Source: an uncultured Alphaproteobacteria bacterium
GTDB lineage: Bacteria; Pseudomonadota; Alphaproteobacteria; HIMB59
DNA length: 64,000 nt
Direction: 5' to 3'
Assembly (NCBI GenBank): GCA_902527045.1
Contig: CABZNL010000004.1
Location: 1 to 64,000, forward strand
Of this stretch, positions 18,669 to 27,144 are shown in pieces. Numbering within the stretch: the stretch's first letter is position 1; each line of letters starts with the position of its first letter. The notes under the pieces are model-generated. The model was not told the DNA's origin and did no database searches. It was given only the letters and a program-made list of their open reading frames with translations. A program made the translations under genes and the position numbers.

Positions 18669-20208
18669 TAAGCTTAGAGTTAAATAACTCTAGAGTTTTG
18701 TCTTTTGTATATATTTTTGTAAATGAACCTAATCTAGGACCATTTTCTTGACCAAAAACAACTAGATAAATTAGTTTAAAAAATTCTCTAATATTTTCTT
18801 TATAAATAGAATTTTTACCTACACTAAAAATTACTGTTTGAAATTCATCTGCATCTGCAGATGGTTCTACCTCTTTTAATTTTTTCACAACTTCTTTAAG
18901 TATAATTAATTCTTCTGAATTTGGAATTTTAAACTTTAAATTTGGCTGAATAAAATCTTTAAAATAATTTATACCGCAATCAATCATTCTATTTATAAGA
19001 TCCTCTTCAACTTCGCTAAAATTTTTTTGATAATTTTTAATTAAACCAAATATCACATTAGGATCTTCAGATTTACAAACAGATATGACATTTAAAATTA
19101 AACTGTAATTTATTTTTGAACTATAAAGGGGATTGACTGATTTATGAATATGCCATGCAGGATTATCTGCATTTTGGTCGTCACTGTTAAACTTGTTAAC
19201 ATGGGATAAATATTCGTCAGTATTTTTAGGAATAACATCAAAGAAAAGTTTCTTAGCTGTAGTGGGTCTTTGATACATAAACATAGATAGGCTCTCTTTG
19301 ATGGAGTATTTTAGCCAGTCGTCGATACTTATTCCATTTCCTTTTGATTTACTAATTTTTTCAGCATTTTCATCAAGAAATAATTCATAAATTAAATTTT
19401 CTGGAGGTTTTGATCCGATAATCCTGCATATCTTTGAAGATAAGCTATAGCTATCGGTTAAATCTTTTCCGCACATTTCATAGTCTACACCAAAAGCAGC
19501 CCATCTCATGGCCCAATCAACTTTCCACTGAAGTTTGCAATTTCCATCAAGAACTGATTTAGATTTTAATACCCCATCCTCGAAGTAAGAAACAGTAAAA
19601 TCATCATAATTTACCTCTTCAATAGGAACTTGCAAAATTTTTCCAGTTTTTTCATTGATAGGAAAAAATGGGCTGTAAGATTTTCTTCTTTCTTCACCAA
19701 GAGTTGGGAGAACAACATTTTTTATTTCATCATAATTTTTTATAATTTTTTTTATTGTGTCATTAAATAAACCTGATTTGTATGCATCGGTTGAGCTTTG
19801 AAATGTAAAGGGTAAATTAAATCTATTAAGAAATTCTTTAAGCTTGGAATTATTGTGCTCACCAAAACTCTTAAACTCATCAAAAGGATCTGGCACAGAG
19901 GTTAAAGGATAATCTAGATACTTATATAAATTCTCTTTATTTGGAATATTATCAGGAACTTTTCTAAAACCGTCCATGTCATCAGAAAAAGCAATAAGAT
20001 CAGTTTGTTTACCAGTTAGTTTTTCATAGCAAAACCGAACCATATTAGTCCTCAAAACTTCACCAAAGGTGCCTATGTGTGGTAAACCTGACGGACCATA
20101 GCCCGTTTCAAAAATAATTTTCTCTTTAGTATTATTTTCATCAAATCTTTTAATAATTTTTTTAGCTTCATTAAAAGGCCAAGATTTATATGAGTTATAA
20201 TCAGTCAA
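18661..20208 (-). CDS. lysS: Lysyl-tRNA synthetase, class I
   Basis: A 515-residue class I LysRS, the archaeal-type enzyme that most alphaproteobacteria use in place of class II LysS. The HIGH-like motif is GPSGLPHIGTFGE and the KMSKS-like motif is EKISKSKGNG. The opening TDYNSYKSWPFNEAKKI is typical. It charges tRNA-Lys in the cytosol. The ATG overlaps the end of the ferredoxin gene by four bases. Class assignment is firm because class II motifs are absent. Confidence 0.96.
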   Translation of the reverse strand: MTDYNSYKSWPFNEAKKIIKRFDENNTKEKIIFETGYGPSGLPHIGTFGEVLRTNMVRFCYEKLTGKQTDLIAFSDDMDGFRKVPDNIPNKENLYKYLDYPLTSVPDPFDEFKSFGEHNNSKLKEFLNRFNLPFTFQSSTDAYKSGLFNDTIKKIIKNYDEIKNVVLPTLGEERRKSYSPFFPINEKTGKILQVPIEEVNYDDFTVSYFEDGVLKSKSVLDGNCKLQWKVDWAMRWAAFGVDYEMCGKDLTDSYSLSSKICRIIGSKPPENLIYELFLDENAEKISKSKGNGISIDDWLKYSIKESLSMFMYQRPTTAKKLFFDVIPKNTDEYLSHVNKFNSDDQNADNPAWHIHKSVNPLYSSKINYSLILNVISVCKSEDPNVIFGLIKNYQKNFSEVEEDLINRMIDCGINYFKDFIQPNLKFKIPNSEELIILKEVVKKLKEVEPSADADEFQTVIFSVGKNSIYKENIREFFKLIYLVVFGQENGPRLGSFTKIYTKDKTLELFNSKLNV

Positions 20209-20522
20209 AATTTAGGTGCTAAAGTTAAAGTAATACCATTGAGCTCTTCTGTAAATGGGATTTGACATGAAAGTCTCGAATTTTTTTTAATATCCATTGC
20301 CTGGTCAAGCATAGATTCTTCGTCATCATCAGCCTTTGATATCTTCTCTAACCATTTATCTTCAACATAACAATGACAAGTGGCACAAGCACAACAACCA
20401 CCACATATTGCTTCGATATCTAAACCAGCATCTCTGATAATTTCCATAATTGAAAATCCAATTGTTGCCTCAATTTTATGAGGGGAACCATCATGATCTA
20501 TAACGTTGATATGGTATGACAT
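20205..20522 (-). CDS. fdx: Adrenodoxin-type [2Fe-2S] ferredoxin
   Basis: The 105-residue protein has the adrenodoxin-type cluster motif C40-x5-C46-x2-C49-x36-C86, embedded in AICGGCCACATCHCYVEDKW, with additional cysteines at 43, 44 and 51. Such ferredoxins supply electrons for Isc iron-sulfur assembly and, in alphaproteobacteria, probably for haem A synthesis; the divergent neighbour here is ctaA, the haem A synthase, which fits. It heads the fdx-lysS-pyrD-HAD run. No other Isc gene is near. Confidence 0.93.
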   Translation of the reverse strand: MSYHINVIDHDGSPHKIEATIGFSIMEIIRDAGLDIEAICGGCCACATCHCYVEDKWLEKISKADDDEESMLDQAMDIKKNSRLSCQIPFTEELNGITLTLAPKF

Positions 20523-20629
20523 ATGAAATTTATAGTATTTTAGACTATTAGGTCTATCAGTTCGATAGGCTGAATGCGACTAAAATTAATATATTAAATA
20601 TATTCTAAAAAATTATAAGTTTAGATTAG
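20523..20629. promoter_or_regulatory. Divergent fdx/ctaA control region
   Basis: This 107-bp gap is one of the widest in the window and separates the divergent ferredoxin and haem A synthase genes. It holds a small inverted repeat, CTATC-agttc-GATAG, at about 20555-20569, and a run of TA-rich sequence (about 20586-20620) suited to -10 elements. The repeat could be a regulator site; I cannot name the regulator. Confidence 0.35.
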
Positions 20630-21649
20630 ATGTATAAAACTGAGAGCTTTCAAATCAAGATATGGTTGGTAAGCCTTATGACAATAATCTTATTAATGAT
20701 TATTGTGGGAGGGCTTACAAGACTTACAGAGTCAGGATTGTCCATGGTCGATTGGAAATTATTTGTGGGAACAATACCTCCGCTGTCTGATGGAGATTGG
20801 TTAAAAGTTTTTGACGACTACAAACAATATCCAGAATATCAAATTAAAAACGTAAATATGACACTGTCAGAATTTAAATATATCTTTTGGTGGGAATATG
20901 GACATAGAGTTCTTGGAAGAATTATAGGTATTATTTTTATAGTTCCTTTTGTTGTCTTCGCTTTAAGAAAATACTTTTCTAAAGATGAGTTGTTATCATA
21001 TTTGTTTCTTCTTTTTCTTGGAGGTTCTCAAGGTTTAATAGGTTGGTGGATGGTAAAAAGTGGTTTAGACACAAACCCCTATGTAAGTCACATTAGACTG
21101 GCAGTTCATTTAATCATCGCCCAAATAATTCTCTCCTATATTGCTTTTTTGTTTATTAAAAGACTTAGCATTGGTAATTACGAAAGTAAGTTTAGTTCCC
21201 ATAAATCAATTTTTATTTTTTTTAATTTAATAATTTTTTTCACAGTAATTTATGGGGCATTTATGGCAGGTCTAGATGCAGGTAAATCATTTAACACCTG
21301 GCCTAAAATGGGAGATAGTTATATACCTGAAAATTTGCTTTTCTTGGATGATCGATTATTTGGTTTTTTTGACAATAGTGTCTTTATACATTTTTTTCAT
21401 AGAGCTTTAGCTTACATATCCCTCATTACAATACTTTATTTGGGTTTGAAGCATCTTAAAGGAATTAATAATAAATATCAAAAATTACATCTTCTATTAA
21501 TAATTTCTTTAGTTTTCATTCAGCTATTTATAGGAGTTTTTGTTGTTTTAAGTAATGTTCAAGTTTCTTTAGGCTCTATTCATCAAATAATTGGGACTTT
21601 ACTATTTGTTTTTACAACATGTTATAGTTTAAAAATAATTAAGAATTAA
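20630..21649 (+). CDS. ctaA: Haem A synthase (CtaA/COX15)
   Basis: Hydroxylates the C8 methyl of haem O to give haem A for aa3-type cytochrome oxidase, in the inner membrane. The 339-residue protein has about eight hydrophobic helices and the four conserved histidines: WWEYGHRVLGR, SHIRLAVHL, FIHFFHRALAY and GSIHQIIGT. The segments GGLTRLTESGLSMVDWK and GLDAGKSFNTWPKMG are characteristic of the COX15 type of alphaproteobacteria and mitochondria. No cysteine pair of the Bacillus type is seen. No cytochrome oxidase subunit gene is nearby. Confidence 0.95.
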   Translation: MYKTESFQIKIWLVSLMTIILLMIIVGGLTRLTESGLSMVDWKLFVGTIPPLSDGDWLKVFDDYKQYPEYQIKNVNMTLSEFKYIFWWEYGHRVLGRIIGIIFIVPFVVFALRKYFSKDELLSYLFLLFLGGSQGLIGWWMVKSGLDTNPYVSHIRLAVHLIIAQIILSYIAFLFIKRLSIGNYESKFSSHKSIFIFFNLIIFFTVIYGAFMAGLDAGKSFNTWPKMGDSYIPENLLFLDDRLFGFFDNSVFIHFFHRALAYISLITILYLGLKHLKGINNKYQKLHLLLIISLVFIQLFIGVFVVLSNVQVSLGSIHQIIGTLLFVFTTCYSLKIIKN

Positions 21650-21682
21650 ATCTAATTAGAGCCTGATTTGGTATAAAAAGCT

Positions 21683-22384
21683 ATGAGTAAAGTTCTGATA
21701 ATAGGAGCCAACGGTTCTGTAGGTAAATCATGTGTAACAAATTTAAAAGATGATAATGAATTAGTCCTTCTATCAAGAAGTGCTTTTGATGGTGACGTCG
21801 AAGGTAGTTTTGAAAAAAATGTATTAGATATAAATGATTTTTCTGAGACAGAAAATTTTATTAAAAATATTGATTACCAAATCTCCGGCATTGTTTTTGC
21901 AATTGGTTCTATAAATCTTAAACCTTTTTCTAGTACAAGTTTAGATGATTTCAAAAAAATTATGGATGAAAACTTTTATAATATCGTACATTTTTTAAAC
22001 CACAGTATCAGTAAAATGTCTGACTCATCCTCCGTCGTGTTTTTTTCTTCAATTGCTGCTGTAAGGGGATTTAAAAATCATACTGCAATAGCTTCAGCTA
22101 AAAGTGCCTTAATAGGTTTGTCAAATTCTTTAGCTGCTGATTATGCACCCAAGATAAGATTTAATACAATATCTCCTAGTCTGTCTGTGTCTAAAATGTC
22201 AAATTTTATGGTATCAAATGAAAAAGTTGCTGAGGGAATAGGCAAACTTCATCCAATGTCAAGACTTGGTACAGGAGATGACATAGGAAACTTAGCTTCT
22301 TTCCTAATATCTGAAAAATCATCATGGATAACAGGTCAAAATTTTCAAGTTGACGGTGGTAGATCTACCTTAATTACAAGATAA
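21683..22384 (+). CDS. SDR-family protein lacking the catalytic tyrosine
   Basis: A 233-residue Rossmann-fold short-chain dehydrogenase-like protein. The nucleotide-binding loop GANGSVGKS is at residues 8-16, and VVFFSSIAAVRG supplies a Ser. The expected Y-x-x-x-K is instead IASAK (in NHTAIASAKSAL), so Tyr is replaced by Ile while Lys remains. The C-terminal substrate loop TISPSLSVSKMS and VDGGRSTL are otherwise SDR-like. It lies 10 bp before the photolyase gene, and I recall similar tyrosine-less SDRs next to photolyases in marine alphaproteobacteria. Classic dehydrogenase activity is doubtful. Confidence 0.85.
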   Translation: MSKVLIIGANGSVGKSCVTNLKDDNELVLLSRSAFDGDVEGSFEKNVLDINDFSETENFIKNIDYQISGIVFAIGSINLKPFSSTSLDDFKKIMDENFYNIVHFLNHSISKMSDSSSVVFFSSIAAVRGFKNHTAIASAKSALIGLSNSLAADYAPKIRFNTISPSLSVSKMSNFMVSNEKVAEGIGKLHPMSRLGTGDDIGNLASFLISEKSSWITGQNFQVDGGRSTLITR

Positions 22385-22394
22385 TTAATCCTTA

Positions 22395-23882
22395 ATGAAA
22401 GATTGCTTTGTAGTTCTTGGAAATCAGTTATTTGAAAAAAAGAATTTAAAAGATTTTAAAAATTCATGCGAATTTTTTATTCAAGAGGATCTTGGTCTTT
22501 GTAGCTATTTTAAGCATCACAAACAAAAAATATATTATTTTCTAGCCTCTATGAGAGAATATAGGGACTATTTAAAAAAAAATAATTTCAAAGTAAATTA
22601 TATTACCCTTGATAAAAATATTTCTAATTTTAAGGACTATTTTGAAGGCTTAAAAAGTTTCTTGGTATCTAAAAATATTTTTAAGATTAATATTTTTGAG
22701 ATAGAGGACTTAGAATTTAGAATAAAATTTGAACAATTTTGTAAAGTTAACAAAATTGAATTATCCTTTCATAAATCACCTATGTTTCTTGTAAGTAGAT
22801 CTGACTATCAGGGCATGGTTACGACCAAAAAACCTCAGTTAGCTAATTTTTACAGTAATGTTAGAAAAACTTTTGAAATATTTGTCAAAGAGAACAAGCC
22901 TATTGGAGATAAATGGAGTTTTGATGAAGATAATAGAAAAAGAGTCCCAAAAGAATATGAGAGTCCTAAATCTTATATGTTTGAGTCAAAACATTACGAA
23001 GATATTAAGAAATTAATTAATAAGTTTTTTGCAAACCATTTTGGAATTTTAGAAAAAAAAATAATATTTCCTATGAATTTTAAAGACTCATTTAAAGTTC
23101 TTGATAATTTCATTAATGAGAAACTAGAAAATTTTGGCCATTACGAAGATTTTATAAGAATTAACGATCCATATATAAACCATAGTTTAATTAGTGCTCC
23201 ATTAAACATGGGTTTATTAACTCCAAAGGACGTATTAAATCGATTAAATTTAATTTCCTATAGTAAAGTTGGTATCAACAATTATGAGGGATTTATTAGA
23301 CAAATCTTTGGGTGGAGAGAATTCATGAGGTACTTAAATATCCATTATTATAAAGATTTTAATAAAGGTAATTTTTTTGGAAATTCTAGAAAATTAACAA
23401 AGCATTGGTATGAAGGAACAACTAATATTCCAATTTTAAATGACATGATTTCTAATTTAAAAAAAAGTGGATACGTTCATCATATTCCAAGACTAATGGT
23501 AATAAGTAATATAATGAACTTATCAGGTCTTAAACCTTCAGAGGTCTATAAATGGTTTATGGAGACATTTATCGACTCCTCAGATTGGGTGATGACACCA
23601 AATGTTTATGGAATGGGAATGTTTAGTGATGGAGGAATATTTGCAACAAAACCTTATTTATGTGGGTCGAATTACTTGTTGAAAATGAGTAATTATAGTC
23701 GAGGTGATTGGACTCAAACATTGGATGGTTTATACTGGAATTTTATATATAAAAATAAAAATTATTTTAAAACTAACCAGAGGCTCTCTATGATGTACTA
23801 TACTGTAAATAAAATGGACAAATCTAAAATTAGTACTCATATTTCTAATGCAAAAAAATTCATCAGCGAATACACAAGATAG
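22395..23882 (+). CDS. Cryptochrome/photolyase-related protein (FeS-BCP class) without cluster cysteines
   Basis: The 495-residue protein belongs to the photolyase-related class known from Agrobacterium PhrB, a (6-4) photolyase with FAD and an Fe-S cluster. Class features are FFIQEDLGLCSYFKHHKQK near the start, an FAD-binding helical domain with IRQIFGWREFMRYL, GYVHHIPRLMVISN and TPNVYGMGMFSDGG. The four cluster cysteines are missing: the region where Y-C-x2-C and a later C-P-F normally precede LYWxF reads MSNYSRGDWTQTLDGLYWNF, about ten residues shorter, and the earlier Cys position is TNIPILNDM. Light-driven DNA repair is the expected role. Overlaps the next SDR gene by 35 bp. Confidence 0.9.
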   Translation: MKDCFVVLGNQLFEKKNLKDFKNSCEFFIQEDLGLCSYFKHHKQKIYYFLASMREYRDYLKKNNFKVNYITLDKNISNFKDYFEGLKSFLVSKNIFKINIFEIEDLEFRIKFEQFCKVNKIELSFHKSPMFLVSRSDYQGMVTTKKPQLANFYSNVRKTFEIFVKENKPIGDKWSFDEDNRKRVPKEYESPKSYMFESKHYEDIKKLINKFFANHFGILEKKIIFPMNFKDSFKVLDNFINEKLENFGHYEDFIRINDPYINHSLISAPLNMGLLTPKDVLNRLNLISYSKVGINNYEGFIRQIFGWREFMRYLNIHYYKDFNKGNFFGNSRKLTKHWYEGTTNIPILNDMISNLKKSGYVHHIPRLMVISNIMNLSGLKPSEVYKWFMETFIDSSDWVMTPNVYGMGMFSDGGIFATKPYLCGSNYLLKMSNYSRGDWTQTLDGLYWNFIYKNKNYFKTNQRLSMMYYTVNKMDKSKISTHISNAKKFISEYTR

Positions 23883-24618
23883 CAAAGTTTTTATAACAGG
23901 CGCTAGCAGTGGGATTGGCTATGCGCTTTGTGAGGAATATCTTAAACAGGGCTGGAGTGTTATAGGCTTAGCTAGGGATAATACAAAGATACCTCCCACA
24001 ACATTAAATAATACTAAATTTGAGTTTATAAAAACAGATTTAGCAGATTTTAACTCGAGTAAATCAATAATAGAAGAAGTATTTAAGAAAAATAGAAATA
24101 TAAACACATTTATCTTAAATGCAGGAATTTATATACCTGACAGTTTTAATGATTTTAATTTTGAAAATGCCAAACTAACTTTTAATACTAATGTTCTTAG
24201 TATTTATTTATCTTTAGAATTGATAAGAAAGAATTTTGAACTCGACTCAAAAAAAACTATAGCATTAATGTCGTCAACTGCAGGATATAAAGGTCTTCCA
24301 AAGTCTATTTTATATGGACCCTCAAAGGCCGCATTAATAAATTTGGCTGAGTCTATGAAATCTGAAATTTATAATGGATTAAATGTAAAATTAATATGCC
24401 CAGGATTTATAGAAACTCCAGCCACAAAAGTAAATACATTCAGAATGCCCTATTTAATGTCCCCCAATAAGGCAGCTGAGATAATTTTTAATAAAATATA
24501 TAAAAAAGGCTTCGAAATTACATTTCCTTTTCCTTTTAATTCTATAATGAAATTTGGTAAACTGTTACCATATAAATTTTATTTTAAAATTACTGAGAAA
24601 AAATTTTCAAAAAAATGA
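23848..24618 (+). CDS. Short-chain dehydrogenase/reductase
   Basis: A 256-residue SDR with a complete catalytic set: GASSGIG cofactor loop at about residues 17-23, NAG in LNAGIY, Ser in LMSSTAG and Y-G-P-S-K in ILYGPSKAAL. A C-terminal hydrophobic stretch ends in a Lys-rich tail. The ATG at 23848 lies inside the photolyase end (35-bp overlap); a later start would remove part of the N-terminus before the cofactor loop but cannot be excluded. Substrate unknown. The stop overlaps purE by four bases. Confidence 0.88.
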   Translation: MQKNSSANTQDSKVFITGASSGIGYALCEEYLKQGWSVIGLARDNTKIPPTTLNNTKFEFIKTDLADFNSSKSIIEEVFKKNRNINTFILNAGIYIPDSFNDFNFENAKLTFNTNVLSIYLSLELIRKNFELDSKKTIALMSSTAGYKGLPKSILYGPSKAALINLAESMKSEIYNGLNVKLICPGFIETPATKVNTFRMPYLMSPNKAAEIIFNKIYKKGFEITFPFPFNSIMKFGKLLPYKFYFKITEKKFSKK

Positions 24619-25103
24619 AACTATCTAATACTAAAGTATCAATCGTAATGGGCAGCCAAAGTGACTGGTCAACTCTTAAACATACAAGCACTGTTTTAAA
24701 AAAATTAAAGATTAGTCACGAAAAAAAAATAGTTTCTGCGCACCGAACCCCAAAAAGGTTATATGAATATGCAGAACAAGCTTATGACAAAGGTATTAAG
24801 ATAATAATTGCTGGTGCTGGCGGCTCGGCTCATTTACCTGGTATGATCGCAGCTATAACTCATATCCCAGTAATTGGTGTTCCAATTGAGTCAAAAACAT
24901 TAAAAGGATTGGATAGTTTACTTTCTATAGCACAAATGCCTTTTGGTGTTCCTGTAGGAACTGTTGCAATTGGTGAAAATGGAGCAAAAAATGCTGCTTT
25001 ATATGCTGCTTCAATTATTAGTAATTACGACTCTAAAGTTGAAAATCAATTAATTAAATGGAGACTGGCTCAAACAAAAAAAGTCAAAAAGACACCTAAG
25101 TAA
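24615..25103 (+). CDS. purE: N5-carboxyaminoimidazole ribonucleotide mutase PurE
   Basis: Moves the carboxyl group of N5-CAIR to give CAIR in purine synthesis. The 162-residue length is that of the bacterial class I enzyme. GSQSDWSTLKH (phosphate and substrate loop), VSAHRTPKRLYEY with the catalytic His, and AGAGGSAHLPGM are all present. The stop TAA shares a base with the purK ATG (TAATG), so PurE and PurK are made together, as expected for consecutive enzymes. Confidence 0.97.
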   Translation: MKLSNTKVSIVMGSQSDWSTLKHTSTVLKKLKISHEKKIVSAHRTPKRLYEYAEQAYDKGIKIIIAGAGGSAHLPGMIAAITHIPVIGVPIESKTLKGLDSLLSIAQMPFGVPVGTVAIGENGAKNAALYAASIISNYDSKVENQLIKWRLAQTKKVKKTPK

Positions 25104-26134
25104 TGATCATTGGAATATTAGGTGGAGGTCAACTTGGTATGATGTTATGTCAAGTAGCTAAAAAATTGAATATCCAAACGTTTATTTACACCGACTCTAA
25201 TGATTCCCCAGCAATTAAATATGCAAATAATTATGCTATCAAACAATATGATAATTTTGATGAAATAGACACTTTCATTGAAGGGTGTGATTTTATTACT
25301 TATGAGTTTGAGAATATTCCATTTAAGACTTTGTCGTATATAGAAAATAAAATAGCGGTATCTCCTAGTTCCCAAATTAATAAAATTATTCAGGACCGTT
25401 TAAATGAAAAAAATTATGTAAATGAAATAAATATTCCCACAGTTCCATATATTGAGATTAAAGATATGGAAGATTTAAAATCAGTTAATCCAGATTTCTT
25501 TCCCGCAATATTAAAGACTCGCAAGCTTGGATATGATGGTAAAGGACAGTATATAATTAATAGTTTAAAGCAAATACCTGAAATACCTAAAAATGATTAT
25601 ATCTTAGAAAAGAAAATAAATTTACAACAAGAAATTTCTATTATTGCTGTGAGGTATCAAGACGGCACAATTTTTACCTATCAACCGATAGAAAATGTTC
25701 ATAAAGATCAAATTCTTTTCAAATCATATTCACCAGCAAATTCAAATCAATCAATTATTGAGGAGGCAAAAAACCACGCAGTTAATTTTGCCAAGAAAAT
25801 AAGTTATGTTGGTACTTTCTGTTTAGAGTTTTTTATTACAGATAAAAATGAATTATTATTAAATGAAATAGCTCCAAGAGTGCACAACTCAGGGCATTTA
25901 ACTATTGAGTCATATAATGTAAGTCAGTTTGAATCTCACCTCAGATCTGTATGCGATCTTGAAAAAATAAAGCCGTTACTAAGATATAAATCTGAAATGA
26001 CAAATATTCTTGGAGAGGATATTTATAATTATCGTGATAAAGAATTCAAAAAAGATGAATATTTTCATGATTATTATAAAAAGGAGTCAAAAATTGGCAG
26101 GAAAATGGGCCATTTTACCAAATTACTTGGTTAA
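25103..26134 (+). CDS. purK: 5-(carboxyamino)imidazole ribonucleotide synthase PurK
   Basis: ATP-grasp enzyme that carboxylates AIR to N5-CAIR, the substrate of PurE. The 343-residue protein opens IIGILGGGQLGMMLC, has the ATP-grasp PAILKTRKLGYDGKGQY segment, and ends the core with LLNEIAPRVHNSGHLTIE, typical of PurK. The 3' end shares TTAA with the stop of convergent pyrC: both genes terminate on the same palindrome (26131-26134). Confidence 0.96.
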   Translation: MIIGILGGGQLGMMLCQVAKKLNIQTFIYTDSNDSPAIKYANNYAIKQYDNFDEIDTFIEGCDFITYEFENIPFKTLSYIENKIAVSPSSQINKIIQDRLNEKNYVNEINIPTVPYIEIKDMEDLKSVNPDFFPAILKTRKLGYDGKGQYIINSLKQIPEIPKNDYILEKKINLQQEISIIAVRYQDGTIFTYQPIENVHKDQILFKSYSPANSNQSIIEEAKNHAVNFAKKISYVGTFCLEFFITDKNELLLNEIAPRVHNSGHLTIESYNVSQFESHLRSVCDLEKIKPLLRYKSEMTNILGEDIYNYRDKEFKKDEYFHDYYKKESKIGRKMGHFTKLLG

Positions 26135-27144
26135 TTTTTAATCCAGTAATTTTTAAAGTGGTTATAGTTAATTAAACTATCATTTTTAAATTTTGAATAT
26201 TTTTGAAATTTAAAATCTTTTTGCCTCACATATGAGATTAGTTTTTTATCGAATTTAAGATTGTAGTGCTTGCATCCATTGATTGTTAGAAATTTATTTA
26301 AATTATTAGTTTTTTTTGAGGAATAAAAAAGTTCCAATATATTGGATACTGAATATTTAGTCGAATAAACTCCCGCACAACAACTTTCAGTAAATTTATA
26401 ATTTCTAAGATGAGGAGCAGAGTCAGAGCCAAAGAAAAACTTCGAATTACCAGATAGAGCCGCACTTAGTAATGATTTCTGGTGCTTTGTGCTTTTAATA
26501 ATAGGTTTGCAAAATAACTCTGGTTTTAAATAGTCTCCAAGAAAAGTATTTGTATTTTCTAATAAATGATGGGTTGTTATAGAAGCAGCTATGTTATTAT
26601 TTGATTTTACAAAATCTACGGAATCTTTAGTAGTTATGTGTTCTAAAGTTATTTTTAGACTTTTAAAATTTTTTACAAGCCAAGATAACTCATACTCAAG
26701 AAATTTCTTTTCACGTTCATAAGGATCGTCATCTTTGTGGATATGTTCTCCATGTAAACATAATGGAATTTTATTTTTTTCCAGAAACTCAAAGTATTTT
26801 GACATTTTTTTTATATCTTTTACTCCGGATGAGGAATTAGTAGTTGCATGAAGGGGATATAATTTGGCTGCAAAAAACAGATTATTTTTTACCATAATTT
26901 TTAAATCTGAAATCTTACAATCTTGATTTAAATAGATAGTAAAAAGTATTTCAGTGTTTTGATTATTTTTTAAGACTAATGCTCTGTATTTAGATAAAAT
27001 TTTTTCATTAGTTATTGGTTTTGCTAAATTTGGCATAACTAAAATTTTTTGAAAATTTTTATTATTTTCTTTTAAAACATGTTTTAAAATTTGTCCTTCC
27101 CTTAAGTGAACATGAAAATCACAAGGCCTAAAAATTTTGAGCAT
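26131..27144 (-). CDS. pyrC: Dihydroorotase PyrC, class II
   Basis: Closes carbamoyl-aspartate to dihydroorotate in pyrimidine synthesis. The 337-residue protein has the metal pair H11-x-H13 (CDFHVHLREG), the carbamylated-lysine region FAAKLYPLHATTN, metal histidines in LCLHGEH and LEHITT, and the catalytic Asp in FFGSDSAPH. These are the features of the E. coli-type class II enzyme. Its start is overlapped by 17 bp by the end of the upstream glycosyltransferase gene; the HVH motif lies so near the ATG that no later start is possible. Confidence 0.94.
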   Translation of the reverse strand: MLKIFRPCDFHVHLREGQILKHVLKENNKNFQKILVMPNLAKPITNEKILSKYRALVLKNNQNTEILFTIYLNQDCKISDLKIMVKNNLFFAAKLYPLHATTNSSSGVKDIKKMSKYFEFLEKNKIPLCLHGEHIHKDDDPYEREKKFLEYELSWLVKNFKSLKITLEHITTKDSVDFVKSNNNIAASITTHHLLENTNTFLGDYLKPELFCKPIIKSTKHQKSLLSAALSGNSKFFFGSDSAPHLRNYKFTESCCAGVYSTKYSVSNILELFYSSKKTNNLNKFLTINGCKHYNLKFDKKLISYVRQKDFKFQKYSKFKNDSLINYNHFKNYWIKN

